From Bacteroidetes bacterium 43-16 (lineage in GTDB: Bacteria; Bacteroidota; Bacteroidia; Chitinophagales; Chitinophagaceae), in assembly GCA_001897525.1 (NCBI GenBank), contig MKTB01000022.1, forward strand, positions 1 through 64,000: a stretch of DNA of 64,000 nucleotides, written 5' to 3'. The position numbers and the translations under genes are program-made. Positions 35,085 to 45,500 of the stretch are shown in pieces. Under the pieces are notes generated by a model. It did not search any database. It saw only the letters and a list, made by a program, of their open reading frames with translations, and was not told the origin of the DNA. Numbering within the stretch: position 1 is the stretch's first letter; every line of letters starts with the position of its first letter.

Positions 35085-35120
35085 AAGCCTAAACACTATT
35101 TATACATAATGTTCAGGCTT
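35085..35120 (-). terminator. Terminator after the Fe-S oxidoreductase pair
   Basis: On the minus strand AAGCCTGAACA (35120-35110) pairs with TGTTTAGGCTT (35095-35085), with one G-U, followed by TT-rich sequence. It is 25 bp beyond the stop at 35145. Confidence 0.6.
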
Positions 35121-35144
35121 CATTAATTTTATCTGGTAAAGCAA

Positions 35145-35927
35145 TTAATCTTCCAGGCTCTGCGCGATCATTTCTGCAATATCCAATACCTGTACAGAAT
35201 CTTCTTTTTCTGCATTTTTAACCCCATCCATCAGCATGGTGGTACAGAAAGGACAGTTGGCCGCTATAATGTTAGCACCGGTATCCACCGCTTCTTTACT
35301 TCTTTCAAAGTTCACCCTGGTCGTTCCTTTCTCCTCTTCTTTAAACATCTGTGCACCACCGGCTCCACAGCACAGGCCATTGGTCTTACAACGTTTCATT
35401 TCCACCAGTTCCACATCCATGGCTTCCAGGACTGCTCTCGGTGCTTCATAAATGTTATTGGCCCTGCCCAGGTAACAACTATCGTGATAAGTGATCTTTT
35501 TACCTTTAAAAGCACCACCGCCTTTCATCACGATCTTACCATTATTGATCAGGTCCTGCAGGAAAGTAGCATGGTGTATCACCTCATACTGGCCACCTAA
35601 TGCCGGGTACTCATTTTTAAGTGTATTAAAGCAGTGCGGACATGCAGTAACAATGCGCTTTACCCCATACCCGTTCAACACCTGGATATTGTTGTAAGCC
35701 ATCATCTGGAACAGGAACTCGTTACCGGCCCTTCTCGCCGGATCCCCGGTACACATCTCTTCATTGCCTAAAATAGCAAACGATACCCCGACTTTATTTA
35801 ATATCTGTACAAATGCTTTCGTTATCTTTTGTGCTCTCTGATCGAAGCTTCCGGCACATCCTACCCAAAACAACACCTCTGGTTCTGTACCTTCGGCCAT
35901 GAACTCGGCCATCGTTTTTACCATCAT
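35145..35927 (-). CDS. Cysteine-rich (CCG-domain) Fe-S oxidoreductase subunit
   Basis: This 260-residue protein has two cysteine-rich CCG domains of the heterodisulfide-reductase subunit B/GlpC type: WVGCAGSFDQR, TACPHCFNTLKNEYP, SCYLGRAN, GLCCGAGG and ANCPFCTTML. Such domains bind a [4Fe-4S] or non-cubane cluster and form the catalytic end of Fe-S oxidoreductases. It starts 49 bp after the membrane/ferredoxin gene and must be its partner. In Bacteroidota this pair probably passes electrons between a soluble donor and the quinone pool; the exact donor is unknown. Confidence 0.88.
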   Translation of the reverse strand: MMVKTMAEFMAEGTEPEVLFWVGCAGSFDQRAQKITKAFVQILNKVGVSFAILGNEEMCTGDPARRAGNEFLFQMMAYNNIQVLNGYGVKRIVTACPHCFNTLKNEYPALGGQYEVIHHATFLQDLINNGKIVMKGGGAFKGKKITYHDSCYLGRANNIYEAPRAVLEAMDVELVEMKRCKTNGLCCGAGGAQMFKEEEKGTTRVNFERSKEAVDTGANIIAANCPFCTTMLMDGVKNAEKEDSVQVLDIAEMIAQSLED

Positions 35928-35976
35928 TCTATATCAAATTTAATGATAATGCTTTTTTTTGCTAAATAATTCAATA

Positions 35977-37296
35977 CTATCCTCTGGTCCAGGCATCTCT
36001 GTCATCAGGACTCATCTTCCAGGGGGCCATATTGTTTTCAATATTGCTGGACATCTGCATCCACTCCTGCGGCACATTGCTTTCTTCCATATACAGGTTC
36101 CTTCTCAGCTCAAGGATAATATCCAGCGGGTTAATACTCACCGGGCAGGCTTCTACACAGGCATTACAGCTGGTACAGGCCCTCAGCTCTTCTACGCTGA
36201 TGTAATCATGGAGTAAGGACTTGCCGTCTTCCACAAATGATTTATTCTTATCGATATTCGCACCCACTTCTTCTGAGCGGTCGCGGGTATCCATCATGAT
36301 CTTTCTTGGGGACAGTAATTTCCCGGTTTTATTGGCCGGGCAGGAATCGGTACACCTTCCGCACTCGGTACAGGCATAGGCATCCATTAAGTTCTTCCAA
36401 CTCAGATCCATCACATCACGCGCACCGAATTTTGGCGGATTATCGTCTGCCGGCACTTCTGTAGGTGCCTGAGCAGGATCCATCATATACAGCACTTCTT
36501 TCTGGATATCTTCCATATTGCGCATTTTCCCTGCCGGCTCCAATGGTGCATAATAGGCATTAGGGAAGGCTAAAACGATATGTAGGTGCTTGGAGTAAGG
36601 TAAGTAGTTGAGGAAGGCAAGAATACCTACAATATGCAACCACCAGGCACTACGCTCAACAGCGATCAGGGAGCCTTCGCTCAGCCCGGAGAATAAAGGA
36701 GCAATATGTTGTGAGATCAGGTAAGGCCCTGTTTGGGTATAGTGATCGGCATTCAGTTGTTGTAAATTGTAATCACAGGCATTCATGATCAGCAGCAGGG
36801 ACATCAATACCACTTCTGTGATCAGGATAAGGTTGGCATCTGTTTTAGGCCATCCCCCGGCCAGGTCGCCGGTAGTTAAGCGTTTTACTTTAATAATATT
36901 TCTTCTTACCAGGAAGATGAGGCAGGATACCAGTACCAGGAAGGCCAGGATCTCGAATAAGCCCAGCAATATATTGTAAAAGCTGCCTAAGAAGGGTGCA
37001 AACAACCTGTGGGTACCTAAAATACCATCCAGGACGATTTCCAGCATTTCTGCATTAATAATGATAAACCCGGCATACACGAAGAAGTGTAAGATAGCCG
37101 GTGTCATTCTTTTGAACATTTTTTTCTGTCCGAAGGCCAGAAGCAACACGTTTTTCCAGCGGAGGCTGGTATCACCGGTAAATTCCTGGTCTCTTCCTAA
37201 AAAAATATTGCGGCGAATACTGAATATCTTCTTATAAAAGATAAAAGATGCTGCAAGCAGTAAAATTATAAATGCAATTTGCTGAACAATTAACAT
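35977..37296 (-). CDS. Membrane-bound ferredoxin-type oxidoreductase subunit (HdrE/HdrC-like fusion)
   Basis: This is a 439-residue protein from the ATG at 37296. Residues 1-250 contain about six membrane helices with several His residues, resembling a nitrate-reductase-gamma/cytochrome-b-type domain. Residues 300-400 carry two [4Fe-4S] ferredoxin motifs: CTECGRCTDSCPANK and CTSCNACVEACPVSI. The in-frame upstream Met (37332) adds residues that do not look like a signal and was not used. With the downstream CCG protein it forms a membrane electron-transfer complex; the physiological substrates are not visible. Confidence 0.87.
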   Translation of the reverse strand: MLIVQQIAFIILLLAASFIFYKKIFSIRRNIFLGRDQEFTGDTSLRWKNVLLLAFGQKKMFKRMTPAILHFFVYAGFIIINAEMLEIVLDGILGTHRLFAPFLGSFYNILLGLFEILAFLVLVSCLIFLVRRNIIKVKRLTTGDLAGGWPKTDANLILITEVVLMSLLLIMNACDYNLQQLNADHYTQTGPYLISQHIAPLFSGLSEGSLIAVERSAWWLHIVGILAFLNYLPYSKHLHIVLAFPNAYYAPLEPAGKMRNMEDIQKEVLYMMDPAQAPTEVPADDNPPKFGARDVMDLSWKNLMDAYACTECGRCTDSCPANKTGKLLSPRKIMMDTRDRSEEVGANIDKNKSFVEDGKSLLHDYISVEELRACTSCNACVEACPVSINPLDIILELRRNLYMEESNVPQEWMQMSSNIENNMAPWKMSPDDRDAWTRG

Positions 37297-37418
37297 AGTT
37301 ATAAATTTTCGAACTGTTCCGCAAAAACGCACAGTTTTTCAATCTTGCGAAAATACAATAGAATTAATTAATTAAAAATTATTTGTCATAAAAATGTCAG
37401 CAAAAAAACAGTACACAC

Positions 37419-37451
37419 TTTGTTTATATGCTGATTTGTATTATACCTTTG
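37419..37451 (+). promoter_or_regulatory. kup promoter
   Basis: TTTG (37419-37422), 21 nt, then TACCTTTG (37444-37451), a full Bacteroidetes consensus. The kup GTG start is 20 bp downstream. Confidence 0.75.
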
Positions 37452-37471
37452 CAGTCTAAAATTATTATCTT

Positions 37472-39403
37472 GTGAGTGCACAGGCTAAAAAAGTATCTCT
37501 GGCAGGTTTGATCATTGCCCTTGGTATTGTTTACGGAGATATTGGTACCTCCCCCTTGTATACCATGAGCGCCATTGTGCGCAACAAAGTGATTGACGAA
37601 TTGCTCGTGGTCGGTGGTGTTTCTTTAATTATCTGGACTCTGACGCTCCAGACCACTATTAAATATGTCTGGCTCACGCTGAAAGCAGATAATAACGGAG
37701 AAGGAGGCATCTTCTCGCTCTATGCACTGGTAAGAAGACATTCCAAGCGCATTGTTTTCATTGGTATGATCGGAGGCGCTGCGCTGCTTGCAGACGGGCT
37801 CATCACGCCCCCCATTACGATCACCTCAGCCATTGAAGGCCTTGGAAAGCCCACGAAAACAACCATTTCTATCGTTATAGGCATACTGGCCATTGTATTT
37901 TTCATGCAGCAGTTCGGTACCAAATCTATCGGTAAGCTGTTTGGCCCCATTATGTTCATGTGGTTTATCATGATGGCAGTGATGGGTATTATCCATATTG
38001 CGGACGATGTCAATATCTTTAAAGCCATCAACCCGGTTTACGGGATCAGGCTGCTGATCGAAGAGCCTAAAGGTTTCTGGATCCTGGGAGCTGTATTCTT
38101 ATGTACCACGGGGGCAGAGGCACTTTATTCGGACCTGGGGCATTGTGGCCGCAGCAATATCAGGATCTCCTGGCTCTTTGTAAAATCCTGCCTGATCCTG
38201 AACTACATCGGCCAGGGAGCATGGCTATTGCATAATTATCGCGGGCAAAAATTACCGGAAGAGATCAATCCTTTTTTCCAGATCATCCCCGAACAGTACA
38301 GGACGGCGGGCATCATCATCGCTGCACTGGCTGCTATTATTGCATCCCAGGCCCTGATCTCCGGGGCATTCTCCCTGGTGAGCGAGGCGATCAAGTTAAA
38401 CTTATGGCCTAAGTTCAAAGTAACTTATCCTTCTACAGAGCGCGGGCAGCTTTATATTTCAAAAATAAACTGGTCTTTATTCGTAGGCTGTTCCCTGATC
38501 GTGTTGTATTTCAAAAGTTCAGAGGCTATGGAAGGCGCTTATGGCCTGTCCATCACGGTCACTATGATCATGACTTCTTCTCTTTTTGCGTACTATATGT
38601 ACGTAAAACGCTACCCGAGGTTCTGGATCCTGATCTATTTACTGGTTTACCTGAGTATTGAATTCTCTTTCTTTGCCGCCAACCTGGATAAATTTGAACA
38701 TGGTGGTAGCGTAACGCTTGTGATCGGGATATTCCTTTTCGCTATTATGTATATCTGGTATAAATCCCGGAAGATCAAAAACCGCTATGTGGAATTTGTT
38801 CCTTTAAACGATTACATTCCAACCATACAAGACTTATCCAACGACCGGTCTATCCCTAAATATGCCACCCACCTGGTGTACCTGTCCAGTGCCGACGATA
38901 ATAAGGAAATTGAGCATAAGATCATTTTCTCTATTCTTTATAAAAAACCAAAACGTGCAGACATCTACTGGTTTGTACACGTTCATGTACTGGATCAGCC
39001 TTATACGATGGAATACTCGGTACAAACGATTGTGCCTAATGAGATCATCAGGATCGAGTTCCGCCTGGGCTTCAAGGTGGAGCAGCGTATACAGCTGATG
39101 TTCAAAAAAGTGGTGGAAGACCTTGTGGCCAATAAGGAGGTGAATATCCTGAGCCGTTATGAATCGCTGGGCAAAAAGAATGTAAAAGGTGATTTCCGCT
39201 TTATTGTAATTGAAAAATTCCTTTCCAGGGAGAATGAATTACCTATGTTTGACCGGATCATCATGAAAGGATATTTTGTGTTGAAGCATATCAGCCTCAG
39301 TGAAGAGCGCAGTTTCGGACTGGACCCTTCCGATGTAACGATTGAAAAATTCCCATTAATATTATCCTCTACGGCAAGTATCAATTTAAAACGCGTAGAT
39401 TAA
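37472..39403 (+). CDS. kup: KUP-family potassium uptake protein
   Basis: This is a 643-residue K+:H+ symporter of the inner membrane. Twelve helices fill residues 10-430, beginning with the signature GIVYGDIGTSPLYT and including GEGGIFSLYALV and GAEALYSDLGHCGR. The cytoplasmic tail (about 440-643) is longer than the membrane-only part needs, as in other KUP proteins. The start is GTG at 37472; no earlier in-frame start fits the promoter. ribF follows after 13 bp, so the two form an operon. Confidence 0.96.
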   Translation: MSAQAKKVSLAGLIIALGIVYGDIGTSPLYTMSAIVRNKVIDELLVVGGVSLIIWTLTLQTTIKYVWLTLKADNNGEGGIFSLYALVRRHSKRIVFIGMIGGAALLADGLITPPITITSAIEGLGKPTKTTISIVIGILAIVFFMQQFGTKSIGKLFGPIMFMWFIMMAVMGIIHIADDVNIFKAINPVYGIRLLIEEPKGFWILGAVFLCTTGAEALYSDLGHCGRSNIRISWLFVKSCLILNYIGQGAWLLHNYRGQKLPEEINPFFQIIPEQYRTAGIIIAALAAIIASQALISGAFSLVSEAIKLNLWPKFKVTYPSTERGQLYISKINWSLFVGCSLIVLYFKSSEAMEGAYGLSITVTMIMTSSLFAYYMYVKRYPRFWILIYLLVYLSIEFSFFAANLDKFEHGGSVTLVIGIFLFAIMYIWYKSRKIKNRYVEFVPLNDYIPTIQDLSNDRSIPKYATHLVYLSSADDNKEIEHKIIFSILYKKPKRADIYWFVHVHVLDQPYTMEYSVQTIVPNEIIRIEFRLGFKVEQRIQLMFKKVVEDLVANKEVNILSRYESLGKKNVKGDFRFIVIEKFLSRENELPMFDRIIMKGYFVLKHISLSEERSFGLDPSDVTIEKFPLILSSTASINLKRVD

Positions 39404-39404
39404 T

Positions 39405-39412
39405 TACCTTTG
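39405..39412 (+). promoter_or_regulatory. -7 box immediately before ribF
   Basis: TACCTTTG (TAnnTTTG) ends four bases before the ribF GTG at 39417. If used, the mRNA would start at or next to the start codon. No -33 element was found at the expected distance. Confidence 0.4.
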
Positions 39413-39416
39413 CGGC

Positions 39417-40346
39417 GTGAGTGTATTTTATTCAACAGAAGCCATACCGGCATTTAAAAACCCGGTATTGACCATTGGTTCTTTTGACGGTGTCCACCAG
39501 GGACACCAGGCGATCCTGGCCAGTGTGGTTGCCGAAGCCCGCAAAGTAGGGGGCGAAAGTATTGTATTGACCTTTGAACCGCATCCCAGGAAGATCATCC
39601 AGCCGGACAAACCGCTGGGGCTGCTCAGCTCCCTGGACAGCAAGATCGAGAAGATCAGCCAGGCAGGCATCGACCATATCGTGGTAGTACCTTTTTCAAG
39701 GGACTTCTCCATGATGGGTTCCAAAGAGTATGTTGAGGATTTCTTGTACAATACCTTTAAACCACATACCATCATCATTGGTTATGATCACCATTTCGGC
39801 CACAACCGCGAAGGCAACATAGCGATATTAAGAGCATTGCTACCCGATCAGGTATCGGTGATAGAAATTGAAGAGCAACTGATCAAAGATGCCCATGTCA
39901 GCTCCACAAAAATAAGAAATGCAGTAATGGAAGGCAATATGCAGGCGGTAACCGCTATGCTGGGCAGACCTTACCAGATCGAGGCCACAGTGGTGCATGG
40001 CAATAAAATAGGCCGTACCATCGGCTATCCTACTGCTAATTTACAAGCAGATTATTCAGATATTTTAGTACCCGGTATCGGTATCTATGCCGTGCTGGTC
40101 CATATCCAGGGGCAAACCTTTAAGGGGATGATGAGCATTGGTAAACGTCCTACAGTGACCGATGACGGAAATATTACGATTGAAGTCAATATCCTGGATT
40201 TTGACCGGGATATTTACGGAGAAAAATTACAGGTAATTTTCATCGCCTATGTAAGAGGGGAAGAAAAGCTGGATGGCTTAGAGGCCCTCAAAGCTAAAAT
40301 TGCTTCAGATGAGGTACGTATCAGGTCCATCCTGGCTGATTATTAG
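39417..40346 (+). CDS. ribF: Bifunctional riboflavin kinase / FAD synthetase
   Basis: It converts riboflavin to FMN and FMN to FAD in the cytoplasm. In the 309 residues, the N-terminal nucleotidyltransferase domain has TIGSFDGVHQGHQAIL, VLTFEPHPRKI and the later SSTKIRNAV. The C-terminal riboflavin kinase domain has GRTIGYPTANL (PTAN motif) and GIGIYAV. The start is GTG at 39417, since the FDGVH motif begins within 25 residues and no ATG lies between. It lies 13 bp after kup, and a TAnnTTTG box sits directly in front. Copy 3 of the dispersed palindrome follows its stop. Confidence 0.95.
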   Translation: MSVFYSTEAIPAFKNPVLTIGSFDGVHQGHQAILASVVAEARKVGGESIVLTFEPHPRKIIQPDKPLGLLSSLDSKIEKISQAGIDHIVVVPFSRDFSMMGSKEYVEDFLYNTFKPHTIIIGYDHHFGHNREGNIAILRALLPDQVSVIEIEEQLIKDAHVSSTKIRNAVMEGNMQAVTAMLGRPYQIEATVVHGNKIGRTIGYPTANLQADYSDILVPGIGIYAVLVHIQGQTFKGMMSIGKRPTVTDDGNITIEVNILDFDRDIYGEKLQVIFIAYVRGEEKLDGLEALKAKIASDEVRIRSILADY

Positions 40347-40391
40347 GCTTCGAAAGCATTTCCTGCCGGTACCATCAAAAAGAGCCAACCC

Positions 40392-40423
40392 AACCTATAA
40401 GGTTTTAAAAACCTTATAGGTTT
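40392..40423. repeat. Dispersed palindrome, copy 3, between convergent ribF and dnaX
   Basis: AACCTATAAGGTTT (40392-40405) and AAACCTTATAGGTTT (40409-40423) form a 14-bp perfect stem with loop TAA, followed by a T run. It lies 45 bp past the ribF stop. Confidence 0.85.
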
Positions 40424-40442
40424 TTTTCGTCCAGTAATTCCA

Positions 40443-40482
40443 CTCATCATTTCCAGCGCAATGCAATGGAGCCGGGAAATCT
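40443..40482 (-). repeat. Inverted copy of the 12-kb unit-A repeat
   Basis: Read on the minus strand it is AGATTTCCCGGCTCCATTGC followed by ATTGCGCTGGAAATGATGAG. It differs in only a few bases from 12263-12302. It is flanked on the plus strand by GGTTAATTGTTAATTGTTAA, similar to the string near 11914. Confidence 0.8.
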
Positions 40483-40561
40483 TATTTAATGATGAATGGT
40501 TAATTGTTAATTGTTAAAATATACCCCTGAGTCTTGTAGAAGAGACAGTAAGGTACCTTCC

Positions 40562-42397
40562 TTATTTCAGGTCTAAACGCAACTCATCCCTTAAGCGCTT
40601 CAAAGCCGGGTTCTGGCTGGCATACAGGGCAAAGATATCCGCATTGGACATTTTCTGCGGAGCCGTCTCCACGCGCTCTGCTTCCGGTGCCAGTTCCACC
40701 CCTATCTTCACTGCATTATTATTGGTCTTTTCTTTACAAAATTCCCGGAAGGCATCCACATTACCATTGGCATAGATCGTGCCCATATTGGAATTACAAA
40801 TAATGGTAATCAGGTTGGTTTCCCTCACTACAATTCTTGCCGTGGACAGGTTACTGGATTGTAATTGCTTATCTGCATCATCTCTCAGGTGCTGTACATA
40901 TTGATCAAACAACCGTACGCCCAGCTCCTGGTCGATCTGCTGTTCTTCTGTATTACCGGACAGTTCATTGGCCTGTGCCTGCATCTGCTTCAGGAAGTCT
41001 TTCCCGAATTTTGGCAAAGGAGGGGGCGCAGCATGGGTAGTGTCTTCTGTTCCGGGTGCTGCCTTCGGCACGGCAGGCATAGCCGCTCTTTGCACCGGGG
41101 GCGCTGTATTGACAGAAGCGCTCAAAGGCTTTGCAAGAGGAGGCGCTGCAGGTTCTGACACCATCGCCGGAGCCGGAGGAGTATCCGGATAAGGTGCCGC
41201 TTTTGGTGCAGTACCGGTTACAGGTACTGCTGCCTGGGGCTCGCCTAAGTGATCAGATTTTTTTTTTGCGTCCTGTAAAGAGGACGCTGAGATGACTTGA
41301 GTAAGGTAACAGAGCTTGATAAAGTAGACTTCAAGATGCAGGCGCTTATTCAAAGTAGTTTTATAATTCACCTCCGCATCATTGATCACGTTCAATGCTG
41401 AGGTGATGAAGGACATGGTCAGCATCTGTGCTTTCTCAAAGAAAGATCTTTTATGTGCTTCCGGGATGTCCAAAAGACGGGTCATTTTAGGGTCTTTGCA
41501 GAGCAAGAGGTCTCTCAGGTGCTGGGCAAAGCCGTTCAGGATCGCATCTCCTTCAAAACCGCGTCTATAGACTTCGTCCAACAGCAGCAACACGTCTGCG
41601 ACATTGGTCGTGAGTAAGGCATCTAATAGTTTAAAGTAAAATCCGGCATCCAGCACATTCAAATGCTCTACAGCCTGCTCATAGGTCAGGTGACCGTTTG
41701 AGAAGCTGGAGATCCGGTCCATCATAGACAGGGCATCTCTCATGCAGCCTTCACTTTTCTGGGCTATGATATGTAGTCCGGCCTCTTCTGCCACCACATT
41801 TTCCTTGTTACAGATATGTTCCAGGTGACCCACAATGTCTGAGGACTGGATACGTTTAAAATCAAATATCTGGCAGCGGGACAAGATGGTGGGCAATATT
41901 TTATGCTTCTCAGTAGTCGCCAGGATAAAAATAGCATAGGCAGGCGGCTCTTCCAATGTCTTTAAAAAGGCATTAAAGGCCGCAGAAGTAAGCATGTGTA
42001 CCTCATCTATGATATACACCTTGTATTTGCCCATCTGCGGTGCAAACCTTACCTGCTCGGTAAGGGAGCGGATATCGTCTACAGAGTTATTGGAAGCGCC
42101 ATCGAGTTCAAATACATTGAAGGAGGCATTTTCATTAAAAGTCTGGCACATCTCACATTCACCGCAGGCTTCCATATCAGCCGTAGGCTGCACACAATTG
42201 ATCGTTTTTGCCAGGATACGCGCACAAGTTGTCTTCCCTACTCCTCTGGGCCCGCAGAACAAATAGGCATGGGCCAGATGTTGTGTCCTGATGGCATTTT
42301 TAAGCGTAGTAGTGATGTGTGATTGCCCCACAACTGTGTCAAAAGTTTGTGGGCGGTACTTCCGGGCAGAGACTAAATATTGTTCAGACATTTCCAT
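40562..42397 (-). CDS. dnaX: DNA polymerase III subunit gamma/tau
   Basis: This 611-residue clamp-loader ATPase of the replicase starts with VSARKYRPQTF. It has P-loop GPRGVGKTTCARI, a zinc module with four cysteines (NCVQP...CGECEMC), DEVHMLT and the SRC arginine finger (LSRCQIF). Residues about 375-470 are a Pro/Ala-rich linker. The C-terminal ~130 residues are a tau-specific region. No A-rich frameshift site obvious for gamma production was examined beyond the AAAAAAAA run at 41261-41268, which could support slippage. The start is ATG 42397 or 42391. Confidence 0.94.
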   Translation of the reverse strand: MEMSEQYLVSARKYRPQTFDTVVGQSHITTTLKNAIRTQHLAHAYLFCGPRGVGKTTCARILAKTINCVQPTADMEACGECEMCQTFNENASFNVFELDGASNNSVDDIRSLTEQVRFAPQMGKYKVYIIDEVHMLTSAAFNAFLKTLEEPPAYAIFILATTEKHKILPTILSRCQIFDFKRIQSSDIVGHLEHICNKENVVAEEAGLHIIAQKSEGCMRDALSMMDRISSFSNGHLTYEQAVEHLNVLDAGFYFKLLDALLTTNVADVLLLLDEVYRRGFEGDAILNGFAQHLRDLLLCKDPKMTRLLDIPEAHKRSFFEKAQMLTMSFITSALNVINDAEVNYKTTLNKRLHLEVYFIKLCYLTQVISASSLQDAKKKSDHLGEPQAAVPVTGTAPKAAPYPDTPPAPAMVSEPAAPPLAKPLSASVNTAPPVQRAAMPAVPKAAPGTEDTTHAAPPPLPKFGKDFLKQMQAQANELSGNTEEQQIDQELGVRLFDQYVQHLRDDADKQLQSSNLSTARIVVRETNLITIICNSNMGTIYANGNVDAFREFCKEKTNNNAVKIGVELAPEAERVETAPQKMSNADIFALYASQNPALKRLRDELRLDLK

Positions 42398-42470
42398 GCA
42401 ATTTCAAGCTTTTTCCTGAATTTTCAAAATAGCATCCCCCTATATATACTTTATTAATACTGATGGGCAA

Positions 42471-42507
42471 AAAACAAAACGGCCGCCCGTTTACCGGCAG
42501 CCGTTTT
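42471..42507 (-). terminator. Terminator after the large T9SS protein
   Basis: On the minus strand AAAACGGC (42507-42500) pairs with GCCGTTTT (42483-42476), with an inner GC-rich pairing, then GTTTTTTGCCC. It lies 21 bp beyond the stop at 42528. Confidence 0.8.
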
Positions 42508-42527
42508 GCAGAACATATTACATTTTA

Positions 42528-45500
42528 TTATTTAACAATCACTAATTTTTCCTTAGCTATTATCTTGCCGGAATGTACAACTTGTACAGTGTACACACCT
42601 TCTGCTACATTGCACAGGTCGATCGATAAGGTTTTTCCTGTAGCTGTTACAGATTGTACCAAAGTTCCGGTCACATTGTACACATTCACCACATCTTCAG
42701 CTGTTAATCCAGCAAGGTTAACTGCTTTTGATGCCGGGTTAGGATATACCAGGATGGCTTCGGCAGCTGCTTTAATGAATATTTGCTTCACTTTAGAAAC
42801 TGTAGTAGCCCCATCTCTGTCTACCAGGGTCAACCTATAATAATTATCTCCGGCTTTGTACCCTTTATCGGCATAAGTGTATTTACTTTCTTTACCGGTA
42901 GCATTAAGGCTGGCGATCGCTTCGAAGGTTACACCATTATTACTTCTTTCCACCAGGTACTTACTTCCCGGAGTTTCTGTAGGATTATGCCAGCTAAGGT
43001 TTACCGAAGCCGTTGCTTTTTCTACTTTGAAATCATCCAGACCTACCGGAAGCGGTGTACTGTTCAAAATACCTACGGTAAACGGACTGAATGTATTCAG
43101 GGCATTTGAAGTTACCGTACCACCGGATACAGAACCCGAAGTGCCTGCATTCCCTGCATTTTCCCATGCACTGCCATTATAATGAGCAACTAAAGCTCTG
43201 GACAGATCAGGAATATTGCTGGAAGACTGGAAGGGTAAAGTAAGTGAAGCTGTAGCAGATCCGCTTGACCTGTTCACATTCCAGTATTGGAAATTATCTA
43301 TAGACTGGATATTGCTGCCTGAAGCATAAGTGCCCGCATCAGGAGTAGTGGCAGCGCCATTAAAATACTCCGCAACAAAGGTAGCCGCAGTACTTACAGA
43401 AGGAGTGAGTATTACAGGTGCATAAACACCGTTCTTACCTACCGGCAAAGTTTTAGCCGTAACGCTATTGGTATTTTGTACCACAGGGCCGTTAATATAG
43501 CTGTTGGCATTACCACCTGTTACAGTAGCGTCTGTACTTAAAGTCAATGCATTGGTTGCTGTATTACCTATCAATCCGTTTACTAAATTTAAATTACCTG
43601 TAAGGGTAGTCGCCTGGCTGAACTGAACGCCATTTGTATTATTAACCACTACATTGGCTACTGAAGCAGGCATCCCATTACCCGTAGACTGGCTGGCAGC
43701 TCCTACATACATATAGGTACCGCCACTGTTGTAGTTACGTGTTGTGGTGTGTACATTTCCTGTAGTTCCGGCACTGGTAATACCTTGCGGACTGGTAATT
43801 TTTAAAGTACCTCCTGCATTATTGATCAGGCTACCGGCACCGGTAACATTAAACCCGTTAAAGTTCAGCGTACCGCCATTCAGGATTTCTAATGTATTTC
43901 TTGCATTGGTCAGATCAAGGTTTTGAGGCAATACCAGTTCAGCTCCGCTGTTTACCTGGAAAGTAACATGGTTATTTAAGGTTCCGTCAATATCGATGGA
44001 CTGAGTTCCTGTCTTATTGAAAATGATCGCATTAGTAGCAGTAGTATTAGAGTTACTACCTTCCAGTGTCCCCTGTACAAGGAGATCACCACCCAGTAAA
44101 ACGGATGAATTGGCAGCAACACTTTGTTGGTTGATCCTGAAAGTAGCACCGCTCTTCACTTCAAGGTTACCATGAATGTTATGCGTATTTGAACCGGAAG
44201 CAGGAATAGATGCACTGAAATTACCATTATTTATGATCAGGCTTCCTCCGATCTCTGCATTGGCAGTGGTCGTAGACAAAGCAATCACACCGGAACCCGC
44301 AGACTCAATCATCAAATTATTCTCACATAGTTTAAGGGCATTAAATCCGTTTAAGAATGCGAAGGTGACCGTTTGCGCACCATAATAATGAATATTACCA
44401 AAAAAGTACCCATTTGCATTGGCAGATACCTGTGGTGTACTATACACCAGGCGTTGCGCACCGCTAGAAGCACTATAGTTCCAGTTTCTTATCTCGAGAA
44501 TAGAACCGGATTGAAAATCTTCATTACCATTCCAGATACTGCTCCCCGTACCATTGCTGGTTAAAGTTGCTGCATTTAATACAAATTTACCGCCTGACTC
44601 TACCACTACATTCTTCGCAGAAGCAGAAGCAGACATGGTCATTGAATTGGCGGCTTCAAAAGTACCACCGGAATAAACTTTTAGGTCGGCAATAGTAGAA
44701 GAGGCATTAACCGTGAATTTACCATTCTCCAGGATAGAGATGCTCGGACTGGAGAAGCTACCGCTGGTAGAGATCGTATGCTGGATATACAGGCGGCCGC
44801 CGGAATAGCTACCGGAAGGTCTTGTGGCAGATGCCCACACACCATTGGTCATCAGTTCCCAGGTACCTGTTGTATTAGGCCAGTTACCATCACTTGTGGT
44901 ACGGTAGTCACCGTTTGCATAAGGAATAGTGTGAATGTTGAAAGCTGCACTGTTTACCGTAGTAAAAGATCCTGATTGAGCGTTAAGCATTAACCCGGTT
45001 CCCAAAGCAGTATGCGTTATGGCAGTAAAAGTTGCCTGGCCATTGGTTAGTGTAGCCGTCAGAGGACTTGTCGCTAAAGTACCGCTTGAAGTCAGGCTGA
45101 CACTGCCTGTAGCATCCAGGTCAATATTATTGTTTACATCCAAAGCGCTGATCACAGGATTTGGTGTCATCACTGCATTCAGGTTAGTATTAGTCGCATT
45201 GGTCGTAAACGCGATCTTAGTCGCAGTAACCTCTAAGCGGTTATTATCATTCGAAGTATTATTATCAGAGTTTGCGGCACCTGCATTGCCGGCTGCAAAC
45301 TGAGAAGAAACGGTGTTAGCAGCTGTAGCGGCTGAGGCTACCGTAAAAATGAGTTTATCATTATCGGTAACAGCGGTATTAAAGCTTACCGCTAAAGTAA
45401 AGTTCTTAGTTCCGTTATCCGCAGCATTCAAGCCCGTAAGACCGGTAAAAGAGATGGCATTAGCACCGGCAGTCACTTCTGCTACCTTAGTAGCACCGTC

